Assembly (NCBI RefSeq): GCF_013423955.1
Contig: NZ_JACCKX010000001.1
Coordinates: 2,294,001-2,358,000 of the forward strand
Source: Ottowia beijingensis
Lineage (GTDB): Bacteria; Pseudomonadota; Gammaproteobacteria; Burkholderiales; Burkholderiaceae_C
Reading direction: 5' to 3'
DNA: 64,000 nucleotides
Made by a program: the position numbers and the translations under genes. Position 1 is the stretch's first letter. Each line of letters starts with the position of its first letter. A model generated the notes under the pieces. The model was not told where the DNA came from, ran no database searches, and saw only the letters and a program-made list of their open reading frames with translations. Positions 1 to 9,697 of this stretch are shown here, one piece after another.

Positions 1-1612
1 CGCACCAGTGCGCGTGCCGATGGTGATGTCGTCGCGCTCCACATAGGCGTCGATCGTGACCGCACCGCCACCCTGCTGCGTGAGGGTGATCTCCCACACC
101 CCGCTGGGCGCCGTCGCGACGGCGGGCTCGAAAGCGGTGGTGGGCTGCAGTGCCAGCAGCGCGCAGGTGCCGTTGGCGCCGCTGGCAGAGCGGCGCGGAT
201 AGATCATGGCGCAGCGCAGCAGCTTGTCCTGCAGCCACGCGCCAGATTGGCCTGGCACGAATGGCGGCAGTGGAGGGTGGCCGGGTGGCGTGAGTTGAAG
301 CTGCACCGCAGAGGCGCCCTCGGGAAGCCAGAGCTCAAGAAAGCTTGGTGTCGTGTCATCCGGTGGCACCAGCCAGCGCAGGCTGTGGCTTTCCCCGCCT
401 GCAATGTCAGGTTGGCGTGCGTGCGCGACTGGTAGCTGTTGCCGGCAGCCAGCACGATCTGCAGCCGGCCGGCGCAGCGCTGCACCAGGTCGTCCATGGC
501 CGCTTCCAGCAGCGAACTGCCATCGTGTGGTCCCGCCAGCGCGCCAAAGCTGATGTTGACCACGACCTCGGCGCTTGGCTGACAGCGCGCCAGGATGTAC
601 ATCAGCGCGTCCAGCACGTGCACGTTCATCGACCCGCCCGACGTGTCCTGCACGGTGCGGTAGTCGAGCTGCACCGCGACGATGGGTGCCTGGCTGGCCG
701 GGTCCTGCAGGCGGTGCCAGTTGGGCGGCGCGTCAAGGTCGGACGGTGGGTTGGACAGGCGGGCGAGCACGTCCCAGGGGCCGGCCGCCAGGTCCATGAC
801 ATGTGTGCCGTGGCTGATTGCCGTGTCGAGGGCGTGATACGGCACGCGCCCCGCCGGCCACGGCTTGCCCAGCCTGGACAGGCCCAGTGCCGTGTAGACG
901 GCATCCTCATCCACCGCACCGCTGGCATCGCGCACGGCATTCATGGCGTTGTCGATCTGCGCCGCGCCGAGCTCGCGCCCGTAGCCGAGCGCCTTGGGCC
1001 GTACGCCCCGGCCCAAGCCATCCTGGCGCCAGAAATAGGCCACGCGGCTGCACTCTGCCGCATCGAGAAAATGCGCATGCGCGAGCGCCAGGCCGTCGTC
1101 AATCAGGCCGAATACCCGGTTGGCTGCCACCGGGGCGGCGCCTCGCCAGCGCCAAGTCGACGGCCAGGTGCGAGGACGGCCATGGTTTCGTAGTTGACCG
1201 CATCACGCACCGGCAAGCCCAGCTCGACACGCCGAACCAGACCATGCAGGCGCCCGCGCGGGCCCAATTGCCGGAAGAACTCGCGCCGCACGCGTGCGCT
1301 GCAGAAGCGCACCGAAGCCGGCACCGCCGTACCGGCCGAGAACGGCCCGCCATGGTAGACGCGCGGTATGCGCAGCCAGGCGGCAGCGCCCGGCACCGCC
1401 AGCAGGTCCGCCACACCACGGCCTTCTTCCAACTCCAGCGCCACGGGCAACCAAAGGTGCTGGATGGGGCCACGCTCGTCCACACGGCGCCCGTAGCTCT
1501 CGAAGCCTGTCGCTTCGGCCCAGGCCAGGTAGGGGTCGGCCCCGTCGATGGCGCCGTCCCGTGCCCAGTCGATGCCGGTGAACGTGCCCCTGGGCAGCGG
1601 CGTCCAGTTCAT
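1..1612 (-). CDS. Subtilisin-like (S8) serine peptidase, partial at left edge, two frame breaks
   Basis: Predicted serine endopeptidase. The subtilase core shows the catalytic Asp (FGLIDDG), the catalytic His (SHGTHVMDLAAG) and the oxyanion-hole Asn (VLAAGNS); the catalytic Ser block would lie beyond base 1. About 150 residues of unrecognised sequence (starting MNWTPLPRG) precede the core. Two breaks are repaired by one extra base in the G/C runs at about 1132-1135 and 393-396; after the second repair the frame stays open to the window edge (ERDDITIGTRTGA). The ATG overlaps the stop of the upstream phosphatase gene (ATGA), so the two are probably translationally coupled. No signal peptide is visible, so a cytoplasmic location is inferred. 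Family assignment is firm; substrate is unknown. Confidence 0.8.
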
Positions 1613-2761
1613 GCCCACTCTTCCAGCGTCTTGCTCCAGACCAGGTGCAGCATGGGCGAGAAAGCAATGGCGGTGGCACTCGCGGTGTGGCGGTAATAGG
1701 GCGCCCCGTTGACCAGGGACACGCGCGGGTCGAAGTCGAGCATCGCGCCGCCCGGCCCGACGAAGGCCGGACCGTCGAAACCCCAATGGTCCACCGTGGC
1801 CTGGGCGTCGGTTGCAGTGGGCGTCACGGCGCTGCCGCAGCGCGCGGCGAAGAACCGACCCAGTGCCGTGCCAAGCAGCCGGCCGGCAGCGCTGTCCACC
1901 GGGTAATGCACGCCGGCCACCGTGCGGTTGACCGCCACGCGCGCCGCCAGGCGGTCGAGTTGCGCCTGCATCAGCGGTGTCATCAGCCGTGCGGGCAGCA
2001 GCATCTTGAGCAGTTCGACCGTGGCGTAAATCTCGGTCGCATGCCCGCTGGGCCAGCTGGCGTGTCCGGGCGTCGGGATCAGTGGTTGCACCTGCGGTGA
2101 CTGCTCGACGGGGCGTGGGCAGGCGAACGCATGCTTGAGCCGCATCTCCACCGCGTTGACGAGGGTCATGAGCAGGGCCGCCAGTTGCAGCGTCCACTTG
2201 TGACGCTCGCCGCTGAGGCCGATGACGCCGCCCCAGAACTCGTTCTGGTTGGGCATCTGGGTCAGGACTTCGGCCTGCCGGTCTCCGCGCAGTTCGGCGT
2301 AATTGGCGACCAGACTGGTCTGCTGCTGGAAGATCGCCGGCGTCGGCCGCGTCAGCGACACCAACTCGACCCGCGCGGTGGTGGCAAGGTCGACGAAGGC
2401 CACGTGCATGCGCTCGGCATTCGAGGCATCCTTGGCGACATCCATGCCGGACAGCAGGTCGAGCACGCAGGCCTGCAGCCGCGGCGCAGGATCCCAGCGC
2501 GTTAGGGCATCGGGTTGATCCAGTGCGGGCAGCATCGGCGGGTTCGGTGGCGGCTGAAACGGCCCCGCCAAGGCCGCTCGGCTGAGATTCTTGGCCGTGG
2601 AAAGCAACGGGTTGGCAGGGTCCACCAGCGCGGACACGCTGGCGATGCCACCGATCCCTCCGATTCCGCCAATGCCTCCGATACCCCCAATCCCCCGATG
2701 CCACCGATCCCTCCGATACCACCGATTCCGCCAATTCCCCGATCCCGCCCATCTGACTCAT
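1609..2761 (-). CDS. PAP2 / vanadium-haloperoxidase-type acid phosphatase with Gly-Gly-Ile repeat N-terminus, two frame breaks
   Basis: Carries the three-part PAP2 signature: KHAFACPRP (K-x6-RP), PSGHA, and RTVAGVHYPVD (R-x5-H-x3-D). These residues bind phosphate, or vanadate in related haloperoxidases. No clear transmembrane helices are seen, so it resembles soluble haloperoxidase-like members more than lipid phosphatases. The ATG at 2761 follows a strong ribosome site (GGAGG, 8 bases upstream). The first ~42 codons are MSQM plus Gly-Gly-Ile repeats. Adding one G to each of the runs at 2737-2740 and 2692-2696 restores this repeat and joins it to the conserved body, giving about 384 residues. 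The gene is 22 bp downstream of the cyclase gene and overlaps the peptidase gene by 4 bp. Substrate unknown. Confidence 0.75.
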
Positions 2762-2783
2762 GGTGCTGCCTCCATTGCGTTGA

Positions 2784-4639
2784 TCACTCCGACACGCCGA
2801 CCAGTCGAAAAGCCTGTGCACAGCGCTGTCCGAGTTCGGACATGTTGCTCGCAGACTTGGCCAGGAAACTGCTCACGCTGAAGTCCGGTTCCAGCTGGTG
2901 CAGTTGCGCCACCGTCTCACGGGCGGCCACGGTGTCGCCCAACATGGTTTGAGCCACGATCAATGCCCGCAGCGTCGATGTGTGCGTGCGATTGGCGCGC
3001 AACGAGCGCAGTGCCAAGGTGTGGGCAAGCTTGTAGTCCTGCGCGGCCAGGGCCGCAGTGGCCGCCAGTGAGTCGTAGAAATACTTCAGCGGGTCCAGCG
3101 GCGACAGATTGAGTGCGCGGCCCGTGTCGGCCACCGCCGCAGCACCTTCGTCGCGGAACGCGTGCAGCGTGCCCTTGAGCAGCCACGCCACCGAATCGTT
3201 GGGATTGATCTGTAAGGCCTGTTCATAGCTTTGCATGCCGGCGTCCGGATCACGCAGCAGGTTGACGTGAACGAATCCCTCAGCTGTCATGGCGGCCGCG
3301 CAGTCGGGTCGGATGTCCAGGGCGCGTCGGGTGCTGTCCAGCGCCAGACGTGCCTGCAATTGGCGGTCCGTGGCCCAGCCTTGCTGCACCTTCAGCACGT
3401 GCCACTGCGCCAGCGACGCATGCGGCAGCGGGTGACGCGGCATGCGTTCGGCCAGATGGTCGAGCATGGCCTTGGCGCGCTCGAAGTCCGCACGCGACAG
3501 CCGGTGCATCAGCGACACCGCACTCAGCAGCAGGGTGTGGCTTTCCAGTGTGGGCAAGGCCTGCGTGCGGCCACGCTCCAGCTCGGACGACATGACGGAC
3601 GAGGTAATCCCGGCGACCAGCCGAGCGATCAAGTCGTCGTCGTCCAGAAAGATGCCTTGCACCTGTCCGCGCAATTGCTCGGCCCAGACCACCAAGCCGC
3701 TGCGCGTGTCGGTGAGTTCGACAAACAAAGCCACTTGCGTCTGGCTGGACCGGCAGGTGCCCGACAGGACGTAGTTGGCGCCCAAGTGGTGCCGGATGTC
3801 GGCGATGGGCTGGGTGCGCTGGCCAAACACAGTGGTTGACAGACGCGAGATCACGTGCAGTTCGGACGTACGCGACAGCGCCGCGATCACCTCGTCGGCG
3901 AGCGCCTCGCCCAGCATTTCGTGGCCTGCCTCGCCGCCCTGTGCGGCGAAGGGGATGACGGCGATGGTCGGCCGCAAATCCTGCGGCGTGGCATCACCTT
4001 GCTGAATCACGGGCGCGGGCCCGACGGGCCCAACCCGCCACACGCGCACTGGCTGGGCGATGTGCTTGAGGTAGCACTCACCCAAGTCTTCCAGATCGGC
4101 GTCCAGCCCAGCGGTCAGCAGATCGTGCACTTCGGCCGTCACGGTGGTCTCGCCCGGCCCGGCCAGGCTGGCGACGCGGGCCGCCAGGTTGACGCCAGAG
4201 CCGTAGATGTCGATGGCGTCGACGTAGATCTGCGCCGCGTTCAGGCCGGCGCGCAGGTGGAACTGCTGATCGGGCGGCAGGCTGCGGTTACTGTCGTCGA
4301 AGTAATGGTGCAACTCGTGCGCGGCCTGCACCGCCTCGGGCGCCGAATCGAACTCGGCCAGCAGGCCGTCGCCCAGCTCTTGACGTGGCGGCCATGGCGC
4401 GCGGGGAGCACCTGGGCACGCGCATGCTGCACGAAGGCGTGCCAGCGCTGCACGACGGCGGCCTCGTTGGCCGCCATCAGGCGCACGGATTCCACCAGGT
4501 CCATCACCAGCACCACCTTCTGCCGACGGGGCAAGCCCCATGCCAGCGCCTCGTCGGTCAAAGCGTTGAGATGGACAGTGTCGGAGGGCGGGGGCGGCGG
4601 CGTCATACCCTGTAGGGGTGAAAGGGGTGAAGAACCCAT
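2784..4639 (-). CDS. Class III adenylate/guanylate cyclase with TolB-like and TPR-like regions, one frame break
   Basis: First gene of a three-gene operon. Residues ~40-200 form a class III cyclase domain with all expected catalytic positions: metal-binding Asp in VLVMDLVES, VK(S)LGDGLLAEF with the purine-selecting Lys and second Asp, IDIYGSGVNLAARV with the adenine-selecting Asp, Asn and Arg. The Lys/Asp pair suggests ATP as substrate. A TolB-like segment follows (PTIAVIPF to about residue 380), then an alpha-helical TPR-like region (RALDIRPD, QALQINPND) to the end, about 618 residues. One base (probably C) is missing near 4376 where HVKSW should read HVKSLGDG. Start at 4639; an in-frame ATG at about 4606 is an alternative. 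No transmembrane segment is seen. Confidence 0.8.
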
Positions 4640-4688
4640 TGTGCCGGCTGCGCCTTTCAGTCGCTACTAACGCGGATGGCGTCCTGGC

Positions 4689-4712
4689 CAAAGAAAGCGG
4701 CCCGTGGGCCGC
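4689..4712 (-). terminator. Rho-independent terminator after the M48 protease gene
   Basis: On the minus strand a perfect 7-bp GC stem (GCGGCCC/GGGCCGC) with a two-base loop is followed by a T-rich run (TTTCTTT). It lies 20 bp past the M48 stop codon and separates that gene from the cyclase operon, which reads in the same direction. Confidence 0.75.
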
Positions 4713-4732
4713 CAGGAATGGTCGGGGCCGGT

Positions 4733-5634
4733 TCAGCGCGCGTCGATGGCGCGGCCGATGGGTGTGTCGTAGCGCGGCGTGCCCGTGGGCGTGCCGACAG
4801 GTTGGCGCGCCAGCGCGGGGCTGGCGGCGGGTTGCGTACGCTGCGCCTGCCGGTACAACCCTTCCACACGCGGGATGTTGGCCTGCAGCTGGCGGATGCG
4901 GTCGGGTCCGCTGGGGTGGCTGCTGAGGAAGCTGGTGCCGCCCTGGCGCTTGCTGGCGGCCATCATCTTGTTCCACAGGCTGACGCTGGCATCGGGGTCG
5001 TAGGCGCCGCGCGCGGCCACCTCCAGGCCCACCAGGTCGGCCTCGGTCTCGTCGTCGCGGCTGTATTTAAGGCTCAGCAGCTGGGTGCCGATGTTGGCGC
5101 CCAGCTCGCCCAGCTGCCCCAGCCCGAACAATGAGGCCGCCACCGACAGCCCCAGCCCGGTGGCCTGTGTCTTGGCGATGCGTTCGCGCGCGTGCTCGCG
5201 CAGCGCGTGGGCCATTTCGTGGCCCATGATCATGGCGACTTCATGGTCGCTCAGCTTCAGCTGGTCGAGGATGCCGCTGAAGAAGGCGATCTTGCCGCCG
5301 GGCATGCAGTAGGCGTTGATCTGCTGGCTGCCGATGAGGTTCACCTCCCAGCGCCAGCCGCGGGCGCGGTCGTTCCACTGCGCGGTGTGCGGGATCAGCC
5401 GGCTGGCAATGCTGCGCAGGCGGCGCACCTGGGGGTGGTTGTCGGGGCCCAGCGCGCGCTGGGCGCGGGCCTGGGCCATCAGCTCGCTGTATTCCTTTGC
5501 GAGGCCTGTTCCAAGGCCTCGGCCGGCACCAGGGTGCGCAGCGACGACGAGCGCCCCACGTCCACCTGCCCCAGCACCGGCGCCGCCGCAGCGCTGCCGG
5601 CGGCCAGCAGGAAGGCGCGGCGCGGCGACCACAT
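4733..5634 (-). CDS. M48 family metalloprotease (LoiP/BepA-like), one frame break
   Basis: Zinc metalloprotease likely acting on periplasmic or membrane proteins. It has the HExxH zinc motif (MGHEMAHALREHA), a downstream Glu ligand region (DDETEADLVGLE), and the M48-typical SSHPSGPDRIRQL motif near the end. The N-terminus beginning MWSPRRAFLLAAG looks like a Tat-type signal peptide (twin Arg, hydrophobic stretch, APVLG cleavage region). One base is missing near 5508, between ALEQAS and KEYSELM; repaired length is about 300 residues. An earlier in-frame ATG at 5697 is possible but would bury the signal peptide. The gene diverges from the AmpG-like gene. Confidence 0.85.
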
Positions 5635-5781
5635 CGAACGGCCCGCGGGCTGGCGGGGGCGGGCGAGAGCGAAGTCTTGGCGTTGCAGATCCAGCACATG
5701 GCGGGTGAATAATGAGGCCGATGAGGATGGTCAAGATAACGCAGCCGGGCACCGGCCGGATGGCGCGCGCGGCGCAAACGG

Positions 5782-7143
5782 GTGCAGGCCTTGTCTGACA
5801 GCGCCAATCCCGCCACCACCGCGGCGGCGCCCAAGCCGTCGTGGATCGACACGGTCAAGGTCTACCTGCAGCCGGCCAGCCTGCGCATGCTGGCGCTGGG
5901 CTTTTCGGCCGGGCTGCCGCTGCTGCTGGTGCTGGGCACGCTGTCGTTCCGCCTGCGCGAGGCGGGCATCGACCGCAGCACCATCGGCTACCTCAGCTGG
6001 GTGGGGCTGGCCTACGGCTTCAAGTGGGCCTGGGCGCCGCTGGTGGACCGTGTGCCGCTGCCGGGGCTGACGCGCCTGCTGGGCCGGCGGCGCAGCTGGC
6101 TGCTGCTGGCGCAGCTGGGCGTGGCGGCGGGGCTGGTGGGCATGGCGCTGGCCGATCCGCGCGTGTCGCTCACGGCCGTGGTGTGGTGCGCGCTGGCGGT
6201 AGCCTTTGCCTCGGCCACGCAGGACATCGCGCTGGACGCCTACCGCATCGAATCGGCCCCGACCGAGCAGCAGCCCGCGCTGGCGGCCACCTACCAGACG
6301 GGTTACCGCCTGGCCATGATCTGGGCCGGCGCCGGCGTGCTGTGGCTGGCCGCGCGGGCACAGGGCGGCGCGGCGGGTTACGACAACCACGCCTGGCAGG
6401 TGGCGTACTTCGTGATGGCTGCCAGCATGGCGCTGGGCGTGCTGACGGTGCTGGTCTCGCCCGAGCCGGCGCCGTTGCCGCTGCCGGCGGCGCGCAGCGC
6501 GCAGGAGTGGGTGCAGAGCGCGCTGGTGGCGCCGTTTGCCGACTTTTTCCGCCGCTACAAGTGGCAGGCGGCGCTGATCCTGGCGCTGATCGCGGTGTAC
6601 CGCATCAGCGACGTGGTGATGGGCATCATGGCCAACCCGTTCTATGTGGACATGGGCTACACCAAGGACGAGGTGGCGGCGGTGACCAAGATCTACGGCG
6701 TCATCATGACGCTGGTGGGCGCCTTCGTGGGCGGATCGCTGTCGCTGCGCTTCGGCGTGATGCGCATCCTGATGCTGGGCGCGGTGCTGAGCGCGCTGAC
6801 CAACCTGCTGTTCGCCTGGCTGGCAGGCCATGGTCACAGCGTGTCGGCGCTGATTGCCGTGGTGTCGGCCGACAACCTGGCCAGCGGCATTGCCTCGGCG
6901 GCGTTCGTGGGGTATCTGAGCAGCCTGACCAACATCAGCTACTCGGCCACGCAGTACGCGCTGTTCTCGTCGCTGATGCTGATGCTGCCGAAGTTCGTGG
7001 CGGGCTTCTCGGGCGACTACGTCAACGCCTTCGGCTACGCGGGCTTCTTCACCAGCACCGCGCTGCTGGGGTTGCCGGTGCTGGTGCTGGTGGCGCTGGC
7101 GGCGCGGGCGCAGCGGGTAAGTTCAAAGCCAAAACCGGCCTGA
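5782..7143 (+). CDS. AmpG-like MFS permease (muropeptide transporter family)
   Basis: A 453-residue major facilitator protein with about 12-14 hydrophobic segments. It matches AmpG in FSAGLPLLLVLGTLSFRL, the GLAYGFKWAWAPLVDR segment, and SATQDIALDAYRIE. AmpG permeases import GlcNAc-anhydroMur peptides for cell-wall recycling and, in some species, feed beta-lactamase induction. The chosen start is GTG (MQALSDS), since no upstream ATG is compatible. It is divergent from the M48 gene and transcribed alone. Substrate is inferred from family resemblance only. Confidence 0.8.
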   Translation: MQALSDSANPATTAAAPKPSWIDTVKVYLQPASLRMLALGFSAGLPLLLVLGTLSFRLREAGIDRSTIGYLSWVGLAYGFKWAWAPLVDRVPLPGLTRLLGRRRSWLLLAQLGVAAGLVGMALADPRVSLTAVVWCALAVAFASATQDIALDAYRIESAPTEQQPALAATYQTGYRLAMIWAGAGVLWLAARAQGGAAGYDNHAWQVAYFVMAASMALGVLTVLVSPEPAPLPLPAARSAQEWVQSALVAPFADFFRRYKWQAALILALIAVYRISDVVMGIMANPFYVDMGYTKDEVAAVTKIYGVIMTLVGAFVGGSLSLRFGVMRILMLGAVLSALTNLLFAWLAGHGHSVSALIAVVSADNLASGIASAAFVGYLSSLTNISYSATQYALFSSLMLMLPKFVAGFSGDYVNAFGYAGFFTSTALLGLPVLVLVALAARAQRVSSKPKPA

Positions 7144-7210
7144 GCGCAAGTGTGCCGGGCGCGGGTAGCTATATTTTGTATAGTTGATTGCTGGGCCGAG
7201 CGGCGCGCGG

Positions 7211-7225
7211 TTTACCTATCTTTAC
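7211..7225. promoter_or_regulatory. CpxR-type box upstream of the response-regulator gene
   Basis: TTTAC-CTATC-TTTAC, the reverse complement of GTAAA-N5-GTAAA, which is the recognised CpxR tandem box. It sits about 85 bp before the response-regulator ATG, suggesting autoregulation. Functional role is inferred. Confidence 0.5.
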
Positions 7226-7308
7226 CCCCGGTTCAAGCGCGCACTGCACCGGCGCCCCATCATGATCGGCTGGACGGCGCCAGCGCGCCCGGCCGCTGAA
7301 AGGAGCCC

Positions 7309-8016
7309 ATGAGCACCCACCACCTGCTGATGATCGAAGACGACACCCGCCTGGCCGCCATGGTGGGCGAGTACCTGACGCAATCCGGCTTCACGGTGAC
7401 GCACATGGCCGACGGCGAATCGGGCCTGGCGGCGCTGCAGGACAAGGCGGTCGACCTGGTGATCCTCGACCTCATGCTGCCCGACATCGACGGCCTGGAG
7501 GTGTGCCGCCGCATTCGCGCGCTGCCCGGCCCGGTGGCGCGCGTGCCGGTGCTGATGCTGACCGCCAAGGGCGACCCGATGGACCGAATCGTCGGCCTGG
7601 AGCTGGGCGCCGACGACTACCTGCCCAAGCCGTTCGAGCCGCGCGAGCTGCTGGCACGCATCCGTGCCGTGCTGCGCCGCCACCAGCCGGGCGCCGCGCC
7701 CGAGGCCCAGGTGCTGCGCTTCGGCACGCTGGAGATCGACCGCGATGCGCGCGTCGTCACCGTGGGCGGCCAGCCGGCCGAGCTGACAAGCTACCAGTTC
7801 GACCTGCTGGTGACGCTGGCCGAGCGCGCCGGCCGCGTGCTGACGCGCGACCAGATCATGGAGGCCGTGCGCGGGCGCGAGCTGGAGGCCTTCGACCGCT
7901 CGATCGACGTGCACATGGGCCGCATCCGCGCCGCCATCGAGGCCGACGTGAAGAACCCCAAGCGCATCCTGACGGTGCGCGGCGTGGGCTACGTCTTCGC
8001 CAAGCAGCAGGATTGA
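7309..8016 (+). CDS. OmpR-family response regulator, CpxR-like
   Basis: A 235-residue two-domain regulator. The receiver domain has the acidic pair (IEDD), phospho-acceptor Asp54 (VILDLMLPD), the conserved Thr/Ser position in MLTAKG and Lys in LPKPF. The winged-helix output domain ends in the OmpR-type TVRGVGYVF. It is 180 bp upstream of its sensor kinase. The matching GTAAA-N5-GTAAA box upstream supports a CpxR-like specificity, which is why I favour CpxR over RstA. Ribosome site AAGGAG. The signal sensed is unknown. Confidence 0.85.
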   Translation: MSTHHLLMIEDDTRLAAMVGEYLTQSGFTVTHMADGESGLAALQDKAVDLVILDLMLPDIDGLEVCRRIRALPGPVARVPVLMLTAKGDPMDRIVGLELGADDYLPKPFEPRELLARIRAVLRRHQPGAAPEAQVLRFGTLEIDRDARVVTVGGQPAELTSYQFDLLVTLAERAGRVLTRDQIMEAVRGRELEAFDRSIDVHMGRIRAAIEADVKNPKRILTVRGVGYVFAKQQD

Positions 8017-8029
8017 GCACGGTGACGGA

Positions 8030-8130
8030 TGTTATTGAATTGATAGTGGATTGCGCTTGATACACAAGGATTCCAAGAGAAAAACCTGAAATCAAGCAAT
8101 GACGAGCGCAAGCAGCTATGTTTTTGATGT
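8030..8130. repeat. Family A repeat, degenerate copy (between response regulator and kinase)
   Basis: Contains the family core GAGCGCAAGCAGCTATG followed by TTTTTGA, preceded by a diverged A/T-rich arm (GATAGTGGATTGCGCTTG). It separates the two-component genes, which are usually nearly contiguous. Confidence 0.6.
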
Positions 8131-8195
8131 GATGATGCCGCTCAACCCCGCGCCGCCCGGCGCCGCGCGGCTGAGCGCCCGCACAGAGCCCCGCC

Positions 8196-9536
8196 GTGAA
8201 ACCCGCCAACCCCATCGCCCGCAAGCTGTACCTGCGCATCTGGCTCGCCGTGGCCGGCAGCGTGGCGCTGCTCAGCCTGCTGGTCGGCTGGGCCTGGCAC
8301 CAGGCCGAGGAGCAGCGCGACCGCCAGCCGCCCACGCCGCGCGAGGTGGTGGTGCGCAACGCCGCGGGCGACGTCATCGGCAGCGCCGAGGCGCAACCGC
8401 GCCGCGTGCCGGGGCAGGGCTTCGAGTTCGTCGTCACCCTCGAAGACGGCGAGGTGCTGACCCTGCAGATGCCGCCGCGCAACCGCACCGCGGCCGGCGG
8501 CCGCCCGCGCCGCGGCAGCGATCATCCGCTGGCCTGGCTGCGCCCGCCCTACGGCTTCTGGTGGACGCTGGGGCTGGCGGGGCTGGGCGTGATGATCGGC
8601 GTGTTCCCCGTCGCGCGCCGGCTGACGCAGCGGCTGGAAGGCCTGCAGCGCGGCGTGCAGCGCTGGGGCGAGGGCGACCTGTCGGTGCGCCTGCCCGAAG
8701 GCGGGCACGACGAGGTGGCCGACCTGTCGCGCCGCTTCAACGCCGCCGCCGAGCGCGTGCAAAGCCTGATGGCGTCGCAGGCCGCACTGCTGCAGTCGCA
8801 GAAGTCGCTGCTGGCCAACGCCTCGCACGAGCTGCGCTCGCCGCTGGCGCGCATCCGCATGGCGATCGAGCTGGTGGGCGCGCAGGGCTCGCCCACTGCG
8901 CGCGCCGAGATCCAGCGCAACATCGCCGAGCTGGACCAGCTGGTGGACGAAATCCTGCTGGCCAGCCGGCTGGACGCGCGCGAAGCCGACATGGGCACCG
9001 TCGAGCCGGTCGACCTGATCGGCCTGGTGGCCGAGGAAAGCGCCCGCGTGGGCGCCGCGCTGGAGGTGCCCGACGGCAGCGGCGACATCATCGTGCCCGG
9101 CGTGGCCAAGCTGCTGCGCCGGGCCGTGCGCAACCTGCTGGAGAACGCCGCCCGCCACGGCAGCGCCGGCCAGGTCAGCGCCGGGTTGTCGCTGGCCGAT
9201 GGCCACGCCGAGCTGCACGTGGACGACCGCGGCCCCGGCGTGCCTGAGGCGCAGCGCGAGCGCATCTTCGAGCCCTTCTACCGCCTGCCCGGCGCCAGCG
9301 AGCGCGACGGCGGCGTCGGTCTGGGCCTGGCGCTGGTGCGCTCCATCGCGGTGCGGCACGGCGGCAGCGCCCATTGCGACAACCGCCCGGGCGGCGGCGC
9401 GCGCTTCACGTTGCGCTTGCCCGTGGTCAAGAGCACCCCTGAGCAGTCACAAAACGTAAGAAAGAACACTTTGTTCTTGTTTTGTGTCATGGACTCCCGC
9501 GAACAGGGGAGTGTCGCAGCGTTGCGTGCTGTGTAG
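8196..9536 (+). CDS. Sensor histidine kinase, CpxA-like
   Basis: Membrane sensor partner of the preceding regulator. TM1 is about residues 15-35, a short periplasmic segment runs to about 118, and TM2 is about 121-140. A HAMP linker follows, then HisKA with phospho-acceptor His211 (ANASHELRSPLARI) and an HATPase_c domain with N box (NLLENAARHG), G1 (DDRGPGVP) and G2 (GVGLGLALV). GTG start chosen because it gives the canonical short basic N-terminus. The last ~30 residues after FTLRLPV are not family-like and may reflect a lost upstream stop. Confidence 0.85.
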   Translation: MKPANPIARKLYLRIWLAVAGSVALLSLLVGWAWHQAEEQRDRQPPTPREVVVRNAAGDVIGSAEAQPRRVPGQGFEFVVTLEDGEVLTLQMPPRNRTAAGGRPRRGSDHPLAWLRPPYGFWWTLGLAGLGVMIGVFPVARRLTQRLEGLQRGVQRWGEGDLSVRLPEGGHDEVADLSRRFNAAAERVQSLMASQAALLQSQKSLLANASHELRSPLARIRMAIELVGAQGSPTARAEIQRNIAELDQLVDEILLASRLDAREADMGTVEPVDLIGLVAEESARVGAALEVPDGSGDIIVPGVAKLLRRAVRNLLENAARHGSAGQVSAGLSLADGHAELHVDDRGPGVPEAQRERIFEPFYRLPGASERDGGVGLGLALVRSIAVRHGGSAHCDNRPGGGARFTLRLPVVKSTPEQSQNVRKNTLFLFCVMDSREQGSVAALRAV

Positions 9537-9621
9537 AGTTGTATCTTGAAGCTGTCACGCTGCATATGGGCTCGGCGCGCAAGCGCCGCCAAACACACAA
9601 CAAGAAACGACTCCGGTCCGG

Positions 9622-9646
9622 AAACCGCCCTCACGGGCGGTTTTTT
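9622..9646 (+). terminator. Rho-independent terminator after the sensor-kinase gene
   Basis: Stem AAACCGCCC / GGGCGGTTT with a TCAC loop followed by six T residues. It lies between the kinase stop (9536) and waaL (9698). Confidence 0.85.
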
Positions 9647-9697
9647 GGCCCGCACGCCGCCCTGGGCCCGCGGGCGCGCCACCTACAATTGCCCGCC

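Noticed and set aside
2640..2760. CRISPR-like or satellite array
   Set aside because: The 9-base units have no spacers and encode Gly-Gly-Ile in the phosphatase frame; it is a coding minisatellite.
5731..6837. Long minus-strand open frame opposite the AmpG-like gene
   Set aside because: His/Gln/Arg-rich composition without any family motif; a typical antisense shadow of a high-GC gene.
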